A stretch of 50,937 bases of DNA from contig JAGGVF010000006.1 in the NCBI GenBank assembly GCA_021158125.1, positions 1 to 50,937 of the forward strand, given 5' to 3'. Within the stretch, counting starts at the first letter, position 1, and the number at the start of each line of letters is the position of its first letter. Under the pieces are notes generated by a model. The model had not been told where the DNA came from, searched no databases, and was given only the letters and a program-made list of their open reading frames with translations. Shown here in pieces: positions 1-7,814 of this stretch. The stretch is from Candidatus Bathyarchaeota archaeon (GTDB taxonomy: Archaea; Thermoproteota; Bathyarchaeia; Bathyarchaeales; WUQV01). The translations under genes and the position numbers were made by a program.

Positions 1-255
1 GCGGTTCCGGCTGGGACTAAGTTTGGTTTGGAGATTGTTGCTGAGAATTTGTCTGATGAGGAGCTTAGGCTTTTGAAGGCTGCTTTGAAGTCTGTGGAGG
101 ATTCTGCTTTGGGCGGTTCTTCGACTCGTGGGTTTGGGAAGGTTAAGATTAACATTGAGAGGGTTGTGGAGCGGACTGCTGGCTATTATCTTGGTGAGGA
201 AGAAGAGAAAGTGATTACTGGCGAGGAACTTCAGCGTTGGCTTAAAGACTTTTAA
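1..255 (+). CDS. Type III CRISPR Cas7-like RAMP subunit (Csm3-like), C-terminal part
   Basis: The reading frame is open from the first base of the window, so this is the last 84 codons of a gene that begins outside. The peptide starts VPAGTKFGLEI and continues to a glycine-rich GGSSTRGFGKV loop; both are usual for the C-terminal part of Cas7-type RAMP proteins, the crRNA-binding backbone of Csm and Cmr complexes, where the first motif is followed by a helix and the G-rich loop contacts RNA. It stops 12 bases before the next RAMP gene, so the two are probably co-transcribed. The exact subunit (Csm3, a III-D Cas7 or another paralogue) cannot be decided from this fragment. The sense strand is strikingly G+T rich. 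Confidence 0.72.
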   Translation, partial: AVPAGTKFGLEIVAENLSDEELRLLKAALKSVEDSALGGSSTRGFGKVKINIERVVERTAGYYLGEEEEKVITGEELQRWLKDF

Positions 256-267
256 GAGGCATTTTTG

Positions 268-1419
268 ATGGCTGTCTTTTGTTATAGGATTTCGGGCGTG
301 TTGAGGGCTGTTACGCCGTTACATATTGGTTCGGGCGTTAGGACGGGGGTTATTAAGCGTTGTCGTTCTTATATTCCTGGGGCTGTTCTGCGAGGAGCTG
401 TTGGCACTGCGTTGATTAAGGCTGTTTGTAGGCTTGATGAGCCTTTGGTTGAGCATGAGAAGTGCGAATATTTCAATGAGTGTGTTTATGCGCAGCTTTT
501 TGGAGAGGAGTTTGGGAAGTCTTCGAGGGTTTTCTTTCGTTATGCCTATCCTTTACATTTGGGGTGCAGCGGTGTTTTTAGGCCGGCTCCGCGGACGTTG
601 TTTAGGTGCAGTAATCCTCAGTGTAAGAAGGTTTTCGACGCTTTTGTTGCGCCGGATGAGTGCAATGTTTGTGGATGGTCGGTTAAGCGTTTCTATGGTT
701 TTCGTTGTGATGGCTGCGGTGTGCTTGAGCGTGAGCCTGTAAGTGTTTCGAGGGTTACTTTGACTGCTGTTGATCGTGAGAAGAGGTCAGCGGCGCAGGT
801 TGGTGGTGTTGGCGGGGAGGCTGCTGGGACTTTGCATACTTTGGAGGTTGTTGAGCGTGGTAGTCGCTTTGGATTTGAGGTTGTTGTTCATGGCGGTTTT
901 GGTGATGCTGCTGGTTTGTTGAGGAGTGTTTTGGAGAGGGCTTTGCCTGATGAGGGTATTGGCGGTGCGAAGTCGAGGGGTTTGGGTAAGGTTGCTGTTG
1001 AGGATGTTAAGGTTGAGGCTGTTGACACTGCGGTTTTAGAGAGGCGTGCTGAAGAGATTGATACTCGGCGTTTTAGGGTTAGGCTTGTTTCTCCTTTGAT
1101 TTTGGATGGTAAGCCTTTGGATCCTTCGAGTTTGCTTGAGGCTGTTCGTAGGGCTTACTCATGGGCTTTTCGTGTTGGTAAGCCTGCTTTGCCTGAGGTT
1201 GAGTTGAAGCGTTGGGCTGTTGATGGCGAGTTGTTTAGCGGTTGGTCTTTGAAGGCTGGTAGGCGGCGCAGGATTGAGTCTGCTGTTTCGGCTGGTTCAG
1301 TGTTTGAGTTTAAGTGCGAGGTTGATAGTCAAGAGCTTGCTTTGGGCTTGGCTGCGTTGGAGTATTATGCCGTTGGAGCCTACAAGCCTCATGGATGCGG
1401 TCAAATTCTTGTGGAGTAG
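268..1419 (+). CDS. RAMP-superfamily type III CRISPR effector subunit with zinc fingers (Csx10/Cas5-like)
   Basis: 383 residues from ATG 268; a TTG directly before it is possible but less likely. The N-terminus has the RAMP opening (VTPLHIGSGV, then IPGAVLRGAV at about 36-45). Residues about 114-150 hold three cysteine pairs (C114/C119, C132/C135, C147/C150), a zinc-ribbon insertion. TAVDREKRSAA followed by a G-rich IGGAKSRGLGKV at about 231-242 closes the first RRM-like domain. A second RRM-like domain runs from about 260 to the end and finishes with a GCGQILVE G-rich tail. Two RRM domains and this length fit Cas5-like Csx10 of type III-D better than the smaller Cas6, but Cas6-like or Csm5-like roles are not excluded. 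It is the last gene before the array leader. Codon use is heavy in GTT, GGT, TTG and GAG, unlike the rest of the window. Confidence 0.62.
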   Translation: MAVFCYRISGVLRAVTPLHIGSGVRTGVIKRCRSYIPGAVLRGAVGTALIKAVCRLDEPLVEHEKCEYFNECVYAQLFGEEFGKSSRVFFRYAYPLHLGCSGVFRPAPRTLFRCSNPQCKKVFDAFVAPDECNVCGWSVKRFYGFRCDGCGVLEREPVSVSRVTLTAVDREKRSAAQVGGVGGEAAGTLHTLEVVERGSRFGFEVVVHGGFGDAAGLLRSVLERALPDEGIGGAKSRGLGKVAVEDVKVEAVDTAVLERRAEEIDTRRFRVRLVSPLILDGKPLDPSSLLEAVRRAYSWAFRVGKPALPEVELKRWAVDGELFSGWSLKAGRRRRIESAVSAGSVFEFKCEVDSQELALGLAALEYYAVGAYKPHGCGQILVE

Positions 1420-1673
1420 GCTTTAAAATTGGTGTTAAGGGGGGATTAAAGAAGGAGTATGGTGATTAGTTTTTGGTGGATGAGTCGGCTGGGAATTAGA
1501 GGATATGCAGTGCCCCATTTTGAAATTTTTCCCGGCTGATGATGTAGGTTAGGGGACATGGATGTTTCGATTATCTTTATAAAGGGTTTTGCATTTGACC
1601 GATAATCGAGGGGCGGGTTGCAGATAACCCAGAAGAACGCTGTTTTCCACTAAAGCAGCATGAAATAGGTTCG
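1420..1673 (+). promoter_or_regulatory. CRISPR leader
   Basis: This 254-base non-coding stretch lies between the last cas gene and the first repeat, on the side where repeats are identical, which is where a leader is expected. It contains an archaeal TATA element, TTTATAAA, at 1576-1583. Transcription would start near 1605-1610 and run rightward through the array. No coding potential is seen. Confidence 0.6.
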
Positions 1674-3699
1674 GATTCAATGACTCTTTAAAAGAAGAGA
1701 AAACAACAAGTATTAGTATTTTGCTTATTCTGTTATGATGAACAATGGTTTGCATGGGATTCAATGACTCTTTAAAAGAAGAGAAAACAACAAGATGATG
1801 CATCTTCCTTTTCTGATGTTGTTCTGCGCATCAGGATTCAATGACTCTTTAAAAGAAGAGAAAACAACAAGTTAAAGTCATCCGTTAATGTTACGTAGAA
1901 ATATCGGTTTGATTCAATGACTCTTTAAAAGAAGAGAAAACAACAAGGGGCTCCTGTAGGTGTGACGATACGCGATGAGTTTACGGGATTCAATGACTCT
2001 TTAAAAGAAGAGAAAACAACAAGTGTAATCTTCCCTTTGCTTGCTTATTTTCCAATTGTGAAGGATTCAATGACTCTTTAAAAGAAGAGAAAACAACAAG
2101 TCCCAACCGTCTGCAGCCTTTAACACGTATAACACCTCGGATTCAATGACTCTTTAAAAGAAGAGAAAACAACAAGTGGTTATAACTGGTGGTAGGTTGT
2201 CTATTTTGAAGGTATAGATTCAATGACTCTTTAAAAGAAGAGAAAACAACAAGGCCTCCGCAGCTGTTTTGTCCTGGGAGCCTAGCCGGCTGATTCAATG
2301 ACTCTTTAAAAGAAGAGAAAACAACAAGCCACAATAATCTCTCTGTTCCTTTCTTTCCACTTAACAAGATTCAATGACTCTTTAAAAGAAGAGAAAACAA
2401 CAAGTTTGGTAAAGCCGTCCATGAAGTATCAACACTTGAACTATCAGATTCAATGACTCTTTAAAAGAAGAGAAAACAACAAGCCTAACTTCTCATCTTT
2501 CACTATCTTCCTAATCAAACGGATTCAATGACTCTTTAAAAGAAGAGAAAACAACAAGTGACAGCCTCCAACACTTTCTTCATCAACCTCAACACAGATT
2601 CAATGACTCTTTAAAAGAAGAGAAAACAACAAGACCTCAAACTCCCACTTCTTCAACTCACAAACTTTACAAAGATTCAATGACTCTTTAAAAGAAGAGA
2701 AAACAACAAGTCTAAGGTTTTTTTCAGTTGTTCTATTTGTTTTGTTAGGGATTCAATGACTCTTTAAAAGAAGAGAAAACAACAAGTTTGATAGGAAGAA
2801 ACTAAGGGCAACACCCACCCAAAAAAGATTCAATGACTCTTTAAAAGAAGAGAAAACAACAAGTTGTTGTTCAAACCTCAGCTTTAGCTGGTGCAGTGGT
2901 GATGATTCAATGACTCTTTAAAAGAAGAGAAAACAACAAGTTAACTATATGCTTCAACTTACATTCTACTACTCTTTTGTGATTCAATGACTCTTTAAAA
3001 GAAGAGAAAACAACAAGTACATTGCTTGCAATTGCCTACTCTGCACTATCACAACCGATTCAATGACTCTTTAAAAGAAGAGAAAACAACAAGGTTACAA
3101 ACCCAAACATTCTACTCTTACGCTTAGGCAACGATTCAATGACTCTTTAAAAGAAGAGAAAACAACAAGAGTTAGAGAATAATAGACACCATATAGCTTA
3201 GTTGAAGCAGATTCAATGACTCTTTAAAAGAAGAGAAAACAACAAGAACAGCTTCCTCTTTTCTAGTCCTATCCAAATCAATAGTCGATTCAATGACTCT
3301 TTAAAAGAAGAGAAAACAACAAGAATGTGACCACAAGAGCGGGCGTAGTAACTATAAAATCGATTCAATGACTCTTTAAAAGAAGAGAAAACAGAAAGGC
3401 ATATTTCAGTGTCCATGTACCGCCACAATATGCCCCGATTCAATGACTCTTAAATAGAAGAGAAGACGAAAAGGGTATTACCCAGACACCGAATGCATTG
3501 ATTATTGTGCGGATTCAATGACTCTTATAAAGAAGAGAAAACAACAAGTAGACGAATCTCTGCAGACGGTTTAGGTTTCTCAGTTTTGATTTAATGACTC
3601 TCGAAAAGAAGAGAAAACAGCAAGTTGTGCTCGAAGGGAAAATTGTGAATTATCTCTGCAACGATTCAATGACTCTAAAGAAGAAGAGAAAACAGATGT
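1674..3699 (+). CRISPR. CRISPR array, 27 repeats of 37 bp, 26 spacers
   Basis: The repeat begins GATTCAATGACTC and ends GAAAACAACAAG (37 bp). Inside is a CTCTT-TAAAAG-AAGAG hairpin (5-bp stem, 6-base loop). Repeats 1-22 (1674-3323) are identical. Repeats at 3362, 3437, 3512, 3588 and 3663 carry substitutions, and the last is broken in its final bases. This decay marks the right end as the old, leader-distal end. Spacers are 38-42 bp except the leader-proximal one (1711-1757), which is 47 bp. Repeat starts: 1674, 1758, 1835, 1911, 1987, 2064, 2140, 2217, 2292, 2368, 2447, 2522, 2597, 2674, 2750, 2827, 2904, 2981, 3057, 3133, 3210, 3287, 3362, 3437, 3512, 3588, 3663. Confidence 0.98.
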
Positions 3700-3784
3700 A
3701 ACGGGGAGAAGCCATGGCATTTTCCGTTAATTTTAAACACAAAATAATCCAAGATAGTCCTGTCAACCTGTTAGGTGCAATCTA

Positions 3785-4990
3785 ATGAAAGCACTAGTCA
3801 TTTCAGTCGGAACCGGAACACGCCCAACCTCAAAGGCAGTAAAAAACCTCGCAAATGCCCTAGCCTACAGCATAAAAAACCACAACCCAGATAAAACATT
3901 CTTCATAGTAACCCAACAAAGCCAAAAAACAACCCTCCCCGAGATTCTCAAAATAATAAAACCAAAACAATACGAAACAATAACACTCAAAAACGCCGAC
4001 AACATACAAGCCATATACGAAACACTCAACCCCAAAATCAAACAAATAAGAAAAAACTTCGCCAACCTCACCATAGACTACACTTCCGGAACAAAGGCCA
4101 TGACAGCAGCACTCGCAATACTCGCAACCCTACACGAAGCAAACACCCTAAGCTACATAACAGGAAAAAGAATAGGCGGAATAGTCCAACCCGGAACAGA
4201 ACAAATAATCCCAATCCACCCATACTTCGCAACAACAGAACAAAAAATAAAAACAGCCATCCAATTCTTCAACAAAACCCAATACGCCACCACAATAACA
4301 ATCCTGAAAGAAATACAAAAAACAATCAAAGACCCAACAATAACAGAAAAAATAAAGCCCCTCCTCAACCTCGCAAAAGCCTACAACCTCTGGGACAAAT
4401 TCCAACACCAAAAAGCCTTCAAAATCCTCAAAAAAATAAAAATGGAAGAACTCGCCAAAAACAAGCAATTCCTCGGCCAACTCATAAACAAAATCGAAAA
4501 AAACCAAGAACCAGAACCCTACTTAATCGCAGACCTAATAAACAACGCTGAAAGAAGAGCCAAAGAAGAACAAAAATACGACGACGCAGTTGCAAGGCTC
4601 TACAGAACAATAGAACTCATCGCCCAACACCGCCTCAAAACAAAATACAGAATAAACCCTTCAGAAGCAAAAACAGAACAAATCCCGCCTGAACTGCTCA
4701 AAAAATGGAACATACCACCCAAAACAGAAAAAATAAAACTCCCACTCGAAAAGGATTATGAACTCCTAAACGCAAAAGGCGACGAAATCGGCAAAAAATA
4801 CCTCCAAGACAGAAAACTCAAAAACCTTCTCTCCAAAAGGAACACATCAATACTTGCACATGGACTTAAACCAGTAACCCAAGAAACCTACAAACAGCTC
4901 TACCAAAAAACAATCCAATACGCAAAAACAACCATAAACAACCTCAAAGAACTCTTGGAAATGTCAAAATTCATAAAATGGAAAGAATAA
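3785..4990 (+). CDS. CARF-HEPN CRISPR ancillary nuclease, Cas02710 (TIGR02710) family
   Basis: 401 residues. The N-terminal CARF domain (about 1-150) has VISVGTGTRPTSKAV near the start and the ligand-loop motif TSGTKAM at 100-106. This family is expected to bind cyclic oligoadenylates made by Cas10. The C-terminal part is helical, and RNTSILAHG at 352-360 provides the HEPN RNase motif (R352, N353, H359). The inferred role is non-specific RNA cleavage when a type III complex detects target RNA, which suits the RAMP genes upstream. It starts 85 bases after the last decayed repeat, with an AGGTG ribosome site 7 bases before ATG. The sense strand is very A+C rich, opposite in style to the RAMP genes, suggesting a separate origin. 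No adaptation genes (cas1, cas2) are in the window. Confidence 0.87.
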   Translation: MKALVISVGTGTRPTSKAVKNLANALAYSIKNHNPDKTFFIVTQQSQKTTLPEILKIIKPKQYETITLKNADNIQAIYETLNPKIKQIRKNFANLTIDYTSGTKAMTAALAILATLHEANTLSYITGKRIGGIVQPGTEQIIPIHPYFATTEQKIKTAIQFFNKTQYATTITILKEIQKTIKDPTITEKIKPLLNLAKAYNLWDKFQHQKAFKILKKIKMEELAKNKQFLGQLINKIEKNQEPEPYLIADLINNAERRAKEEQKYDDAVARLYRTIELIAQHRLKTKYRINPSEAKTEQIPPELLKKWNIPPKTEKIKLPLEKDYELLNAKGDEIGKKYLQDRKLKNLLSKRNTSILAHGLKPVTQETYKQLYQKTIQYAKTTINNLKELLEMSKFIKWKE

Positions 4991-5073
4991 CAAGTTTTCG
5001 TTTACTCTTGTAAGGCACGCATAACTAACAAATACTCGAAAGCCATCAGTAGGAAGGACGAGCAGTTCCTCTA

Positions 5074-5101
5074 GATTCCTGTCTTAAAAGAAAACATCAA
5101 G
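5074..5101 (+). repeat. Possible relict CRISPR repeat
   Basis: Downstream of the CARF-HEPN gene, a 28-base segment starts GATTC, continues TCTT AAAAG, and ends AAAACATCAAG. It aligns to the array repeat in order with two internal deletions and few substitutions. No second unit is present, so this may be chance. The surrounding 4991-5226 holds no gene that can be supported. Confidence 0.3.
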
Positions 5102-5226
5102 TTTACATGTATAATAACTTCCAACTCTTATTTTTCCAGCGATTTAAAGACTAACGCGTGTTCGGCGTAGTAAACAGGAAACTCAGCAGTCACCACATTA
5201 GAATATACTATTTTTGGAAGGATTCT

Positions 5227-6162
5227 CTAAACTCCCAGTTTCGGTATACACGCTAAGTATACCCTTCGTAATTCTTGCTTGTCGATGTGATGATAAATGT
5301 CTATTGTTTCCCGTCTTTTGTCTCCTCTTAGTTCTTTTACGTATTCTCTTGGCATTCCATTTCTTAAAAGCCATGTTGTAAACCAGTGTCTAAAGCAGTG
5401 CGGACCAAAATGATCCTCCAAACGTGGCGAGTTTGGATTATGAAAGCCTAGACGTTTGGCATATTTAACTACCGCGTTCCACACACCGTTTCTACTTAAT
5501 CTATCAAGCGTATTATAACTTATGAAAAGAGCATTCGTTTTAGGATTCAACTTCTCCCTGACCCTCAACCATCTTTTTAGAACTATAGCGCATTCATCAT
5601 CAAAGAAAACGATTCTGTTACTCCTCTTAGGCGTAGGCTTAAGCGTAATAGAATAATCCACCCAATTAATGTCATCCACATCTATCCTTAGGAGTTCACC
5701 CCTTCTAATTCCAGTTTTAGCCAGCAAAACAGCTATGGCCTTGTCCCTAGGATCCATTATCGAATTCACAAGGCGACTCATCTCTTCAACGCTTAACAGT
5801 TTACGCTCAGGATCATCATAACCATTTTTGTAGCGTCTCAAGTATCGCCTCCTAAAAGGCAAAATAACATTAGAGCTTACAAGCCCCTCAAAGACTAAAT
5901 AGTCATAGAAGGCTGAAAGAGCAGAAAAATAATTCTCTAACGTTTTCTCCTTAACCTTTCTTTCAAACCTCAAATACCTAAGAAAATCACGTAAAACTAC
6001 CGTATCAACGCCGTCTAGACTTACTTCTTTCTGCTCCAAGAATTTAAGGAAAATTCGCAAGCTTGACTTGTACCTTCTTATGCTTTCATCCGTCATCCCC
6101 CTAAGCCTGCAGTCTTCAGCGAAGCTTTTCAACAGTTCTTCCAGGCTTGTTAGCCGTAGCAT
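5227..6162 (-). CDS. Tyrosine recombinase (phage integrase/Xer family)
   Basis: 311 residues. Residues 1-100 form a SAM-like core-binding domain (DESIRRYKSSLRIFLKFL). The catalytic domain follows, with Arg153 in TGIRRGEL, His255 and Arg258 in PHCFRHWFTTWLL, and nucleophile Tyr290 in ETIDIYHHID. The usual second His (LGH) is Asp281 (RGDKRR). The gene begins directly after the stop of the ribbon-helix-helix gene, so they form one transcript. It sits about 600 bp from the 3' end of tRNA-Leu, the classical position of an integrase in an integrated archaeal element. A chromosomal XerA role is the alternative, but XerA is not normally paired with such a partner. Confidence 0.88.
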   Translation of the reverse strand: MLRLTSLEELLKSFAEDCRLRGMTDESIRRYKSSLRIFLKFLEQKEVSLDGVDTVVLRDFLRYLRFERKVKEKTLENYFSALSAFYDYLVFEGLVSSNVILPFRRRYLRRYKNGYDDPERKLLSVEEMSRLVNSIMDPRDKAIAVLLAKTGIRRGELLRIDVDDINWVDYSITLKPTPKRSNRIVFFDDECAIVLKRWLRVREKLNPKTNALFISYNTLDRLSRNGVWNAVVKYAKRLGFHNPNSPRLEDHFGPHCFRHWFTTWLLRNGMPREYVKELRGDKRRETIDIYHHIDKQELRRVYLACIPKLGV

Positions 6163-6702
6163 TTAACCCTTCCACCTCCAGCCCCTCCCAGTAAACTCCA
6201 CAAGATCATATGCTTCCAAAGTCTCCAGCTGCTTATCAATAGCCTTCACAAGCTCAGCGTCTGAAGGGTCAATGTTCAAATATGCAAGTATCTCCTCTTG
6301 GCTATAGGTTCCACCCCGCCTCAAAAGCTCTATCAAGTCCTTATCGAACCGCCTAACGCCGACGAATCCCTCTTCAAGAAAAAGTTCAGCCCTATACCGC
6401 CTCAACTCCCTATCCAAGTTCTCAACAAGCCTTTTCAAGAGCCTGTTCTCACTTCTTAAGGCGTTAAGCTCCTCCTCCGTCCTCTTCAAACGCCTTATAA
6501 GCTCCAACCGGCTCAGATATCCCTCCTCGCCCTCCTCACGCTTTATAGCGTCCTCAACACGTTCAATAATAAATTTTGAAAGGGAAACTCCAGCCTTCCT
6601 CGCCCGCCGCTTCCAATCCTCAACCATCTCCAAAGAAGGTAGGTAAACATAGACAGTTCGTTCCTTTATAGTCTCGGTCTTACCCTTAATACGCTTATTC
6701 AT
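6163..6702 (-). CDS. Ribbon-helix-helix / coiled-coil / winged-helix partner of the integrase
   Basis: 179 residues in three parts. Residues about 10-50 look like a ribbon-helix-helix unit (TVYVYLPSLEMVEDWKRRA, then a helix with SLSKFIIERVEDA). Residues about 60-110 are a strongly charged coiled coil. Residues about 118-179 resemble a small winged helix (RRGGTYSQEEILAYLNI, ending VEFTGRGWRWKG). It directly precedes the integrase gene and probably regulates it or helps it bind DNA, like a recombination-directionality or copy-control factor. No named family is recognised with certainty. A promoter is expected in 6703-6755, against the tRNA 3' end. Confidence 0.65.
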   Translation of the reverse strand: MNKRIKGKTETIKERTVYVYLPSLEMVEDWKRRARKAGVSLSKFIIERVEDAIKREEGEEGYLSRLELIRRLKRTEEELNALRSENRLLKRLVENLDRELRRYRAELFLEEGFVGVRRFDKDLIELLRRGGTYSQEEILAYLNIDPSDAELVKAIDKQLETLEAYDLVEFTGRGWRWKG

Positions 6703-6755
6703 ATCCCATCAGAAAATAAAATAGCATTTGACACATTTAAGATTTACCGGTAAAA

Positions 6756-6887
6756 TGGTGCGGGGGGCGGGATTTGAACCCGCGAAGGCCTACGCCAGAG
6801 GATCTTAAGTCCTCCCCCCTATCCTAGGCGGTCTGGCACCCAGCTTTAGCATAGCCGCCTATTTAGACCTGGCTCGGGTACCCCCGC
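6756..6887 (-). tRNA. tRNA-Leu (UAA) with a non-canonical D-arm intron
   Basis: Read on the minus strand, the acceptor strands are GCGGGGG (6887-6881) and CCCCCGC (6766-6760). The T arm is GCGGG-TTCAAAT-CCCGC, the anticodon arm is GAGGA-CTTAAGA-TCCTC with anticodon TAA at 6807-6805, and a long class II variable arm follows. CCA is encoded at 6758-6756. The gene is about 44 bases longer than a normal tRNA-Leu. The excess lies between the D loop and the anticodon stem (about 6820-6863), bounded by a 7-bp inverted repeat TAGGCGG/CCGCCTA (6825-6831 and 6855-6861). This is an archaeal intron at a non-canonical position. Exact splice sites need a bulge-helix-bulge fold. Confidence 0.93.
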
Positions 6888-6916
6888 ACCAGATACAAAA
6901 CTTAAACTATTAGAAC

Positions 6917-7576
6917 TTAAACGTTACTTTTACGTTTCATAAATTCTTCAATGTGAGGAATTATTTCCTTCAAGTTTCTGGCTTTTACAACTATTTTTGC
7001 CTGTTTTTCAACTTCGACGCTGCAGGGATTGAAAGCTATGCTTAAGGCTACTTTCCGGAATACTGGGATCATGGTTTCATCGTCGCCGACAGCCATGCAT
7101 TCGTATGGTTTAGCATCGAATCTTTTCATTAATTCTTCAAGAACTTCGCCTTTATTGGATACTGAAACCCTAACTTTTACTCTTCCAGTAACTTTGCCAT
7201 TCTCAGTTTCAAGCTCATTAGCCACATAATCATCTACGCCAATTTCTCTAGCTATCCTTTCAGCGAGGAGAGAAAGCCCAGCAGTTAACAAAACAATTTT
7301 CACGTTGTTTTCACGAAGAAAACTGAAAGCTTCACGCACTCCATCCATGTAAGGAATTTCTGAAATTATCCCCCTAATTTTCTCAATTGACAAGCCTCTC
7401 CACAGAGAAGCATCAAGCCTAGCCCACTCCTCGTAAGAAATCACCCCATTAAAGTAAAGTTCAGCATTACGCTTTCCACCCTTCTCCCAAGTTCCCAGTT
7501 TTTCATGGACGAAACGCCAGCAACTCTCAACTTTGGTTAAGGTGCCGTCAACATCGAAAACCGCAAGCTTAAGCAT
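6917..7576 (-). CDS. HAD-superfamily phosphatase, SerB-like
   Basis: 219 residues. Motif I is FDVDGTLTK (Asp7, Asp9) at the N-terminus, motif II is VLLTAG in the middle, and motif IV is VGDDETMIP near residue 165. The cap between motifs I and II is helical, as in the HAD-IB phosphoserine phosphatase group. Phosphoserine phosphatase is a fair guess, but the exact substrate cannot be read from sequence. The gene is divergent to tRNA-Arg. A minus-strand TATA (CTTAAATAG, 7605-7613) would place its transcript start about 6 bases before ATG. Confidence 0.75.
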   Translation of the reverse strand: MLKLAVFDVDGTLTKVESCWRFVHEKLGTWEKGGKRNAELYFNGVISYEEWARLDASLWRGLSIEKIRGIISEIPYMDGVREAFSFLRENNVKIVLLTAGLSLLAERIAREIGVDDYVANELETENGKVTGRVKVRVSVSNKGEVLEELMKRFDAKPYECMAVGDDETMIPVFRKVALSIAFNPCSVEVEKQAKIVVKARNLKEIIPHIEEFMKRKSNV

Positions 7577-7590
7577 AGACCTTCAAAAGT

Positions 7591-7613
7591 TTAAAAATTT
7601 CCAACTATTTAAG
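7591..7613. promoter_or_regulatory. Crossed divergent TATA boxes for the HAD gene and tRNA-Arg
   Basis: TTAAAAAT at 7591-7598 is the right distance (about 27 bases) to start tRNA-Arg near 7621. CTATTTAAG at 7605-7613, read on the minus strand, would start the HAD transcript near 7582. Each box lies on the side nearer the other gene, so the two promoters would exclude one another. This is inferred from spacing only. Confidence 0.4.
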
Positions 7614-7623
7614 ATATTTTAGT

Positions 7624-7710
7624 GGGCGGGTAGCCTAGCCAGGATAGGGCGCAAGCCTCCTAAGCCTAGAAGAGAGCTTGTGATCGTGGGTTCAAATCCC
7701 ACCCCGCCCG
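7624..7710 (+). tRNA. tRNA-Arg (CCU) with a 12-base anticodon-loop intron
   Basis: Acceptor strands are GGGCGGG (7624-7630) and CCCGCCC (7703-7709), with G as discriminator. The T arm is GTGGG-TTCAAAT-CCCAC. The anticodon stem is CAAGC/GCTTG, and the loop reads CTCCTA before a 12-base insertion (about AGCCTAGAAGAG), which is the canonical archaeal intron position 37/38. The anticodon is CCT. CCA is not encoded, unlike in the neighbouring tRNA-Leu. Confidence 0.95.
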
Positions 7711-7717
7711 CATTCTT
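7703..7717 (+). repeat. Left copy of a 15-bp direct repeat spanning the tRNA-Arg 3' end (putative att)
   Basis: CCCGCCCGCATTCTT covers the last acceptor strand of tRNA-Arg and the next 8 bases. It recurs exactly at 11188-11202, and weaker similarity continues to the right of both copies (TTCTTAGTATTTTAG against TTTAAGCATTTTAAT). A duplicated tRNA 3' end is the usual footprint of tRNA-directed integration. Confidence 0.55.
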
Positions 7718-7814
7718 TTCTTAGTATTTTAGGTTAAGTTGATATTTCAAGTTGGTTCGATTTAATAAGTATTGGTGGCCGAATTGTTCGTAAGTCTTAA
7801 ATTTTGATTTTCAC

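Noticed and set aside
1549..3443. Minus-strand reading frames with repeated VVFSSFKESLN
   Set aside because: They are the CRISPR repeats read in reverse; the repeats have no coding role and spacers differ.
3860..4507. Several open frames on the minus strand inside the CARF-HEPN gene
   Set aside because: They exist because the A+C-rich plus strand has few stop complements; the plus frame has clear domains.
4991..5226. Second attachment site for the tRNA-Leu integrase
   Set aside because: No segment matches the tRNA-Leu 3' end here or elsewhere left of the integrase.
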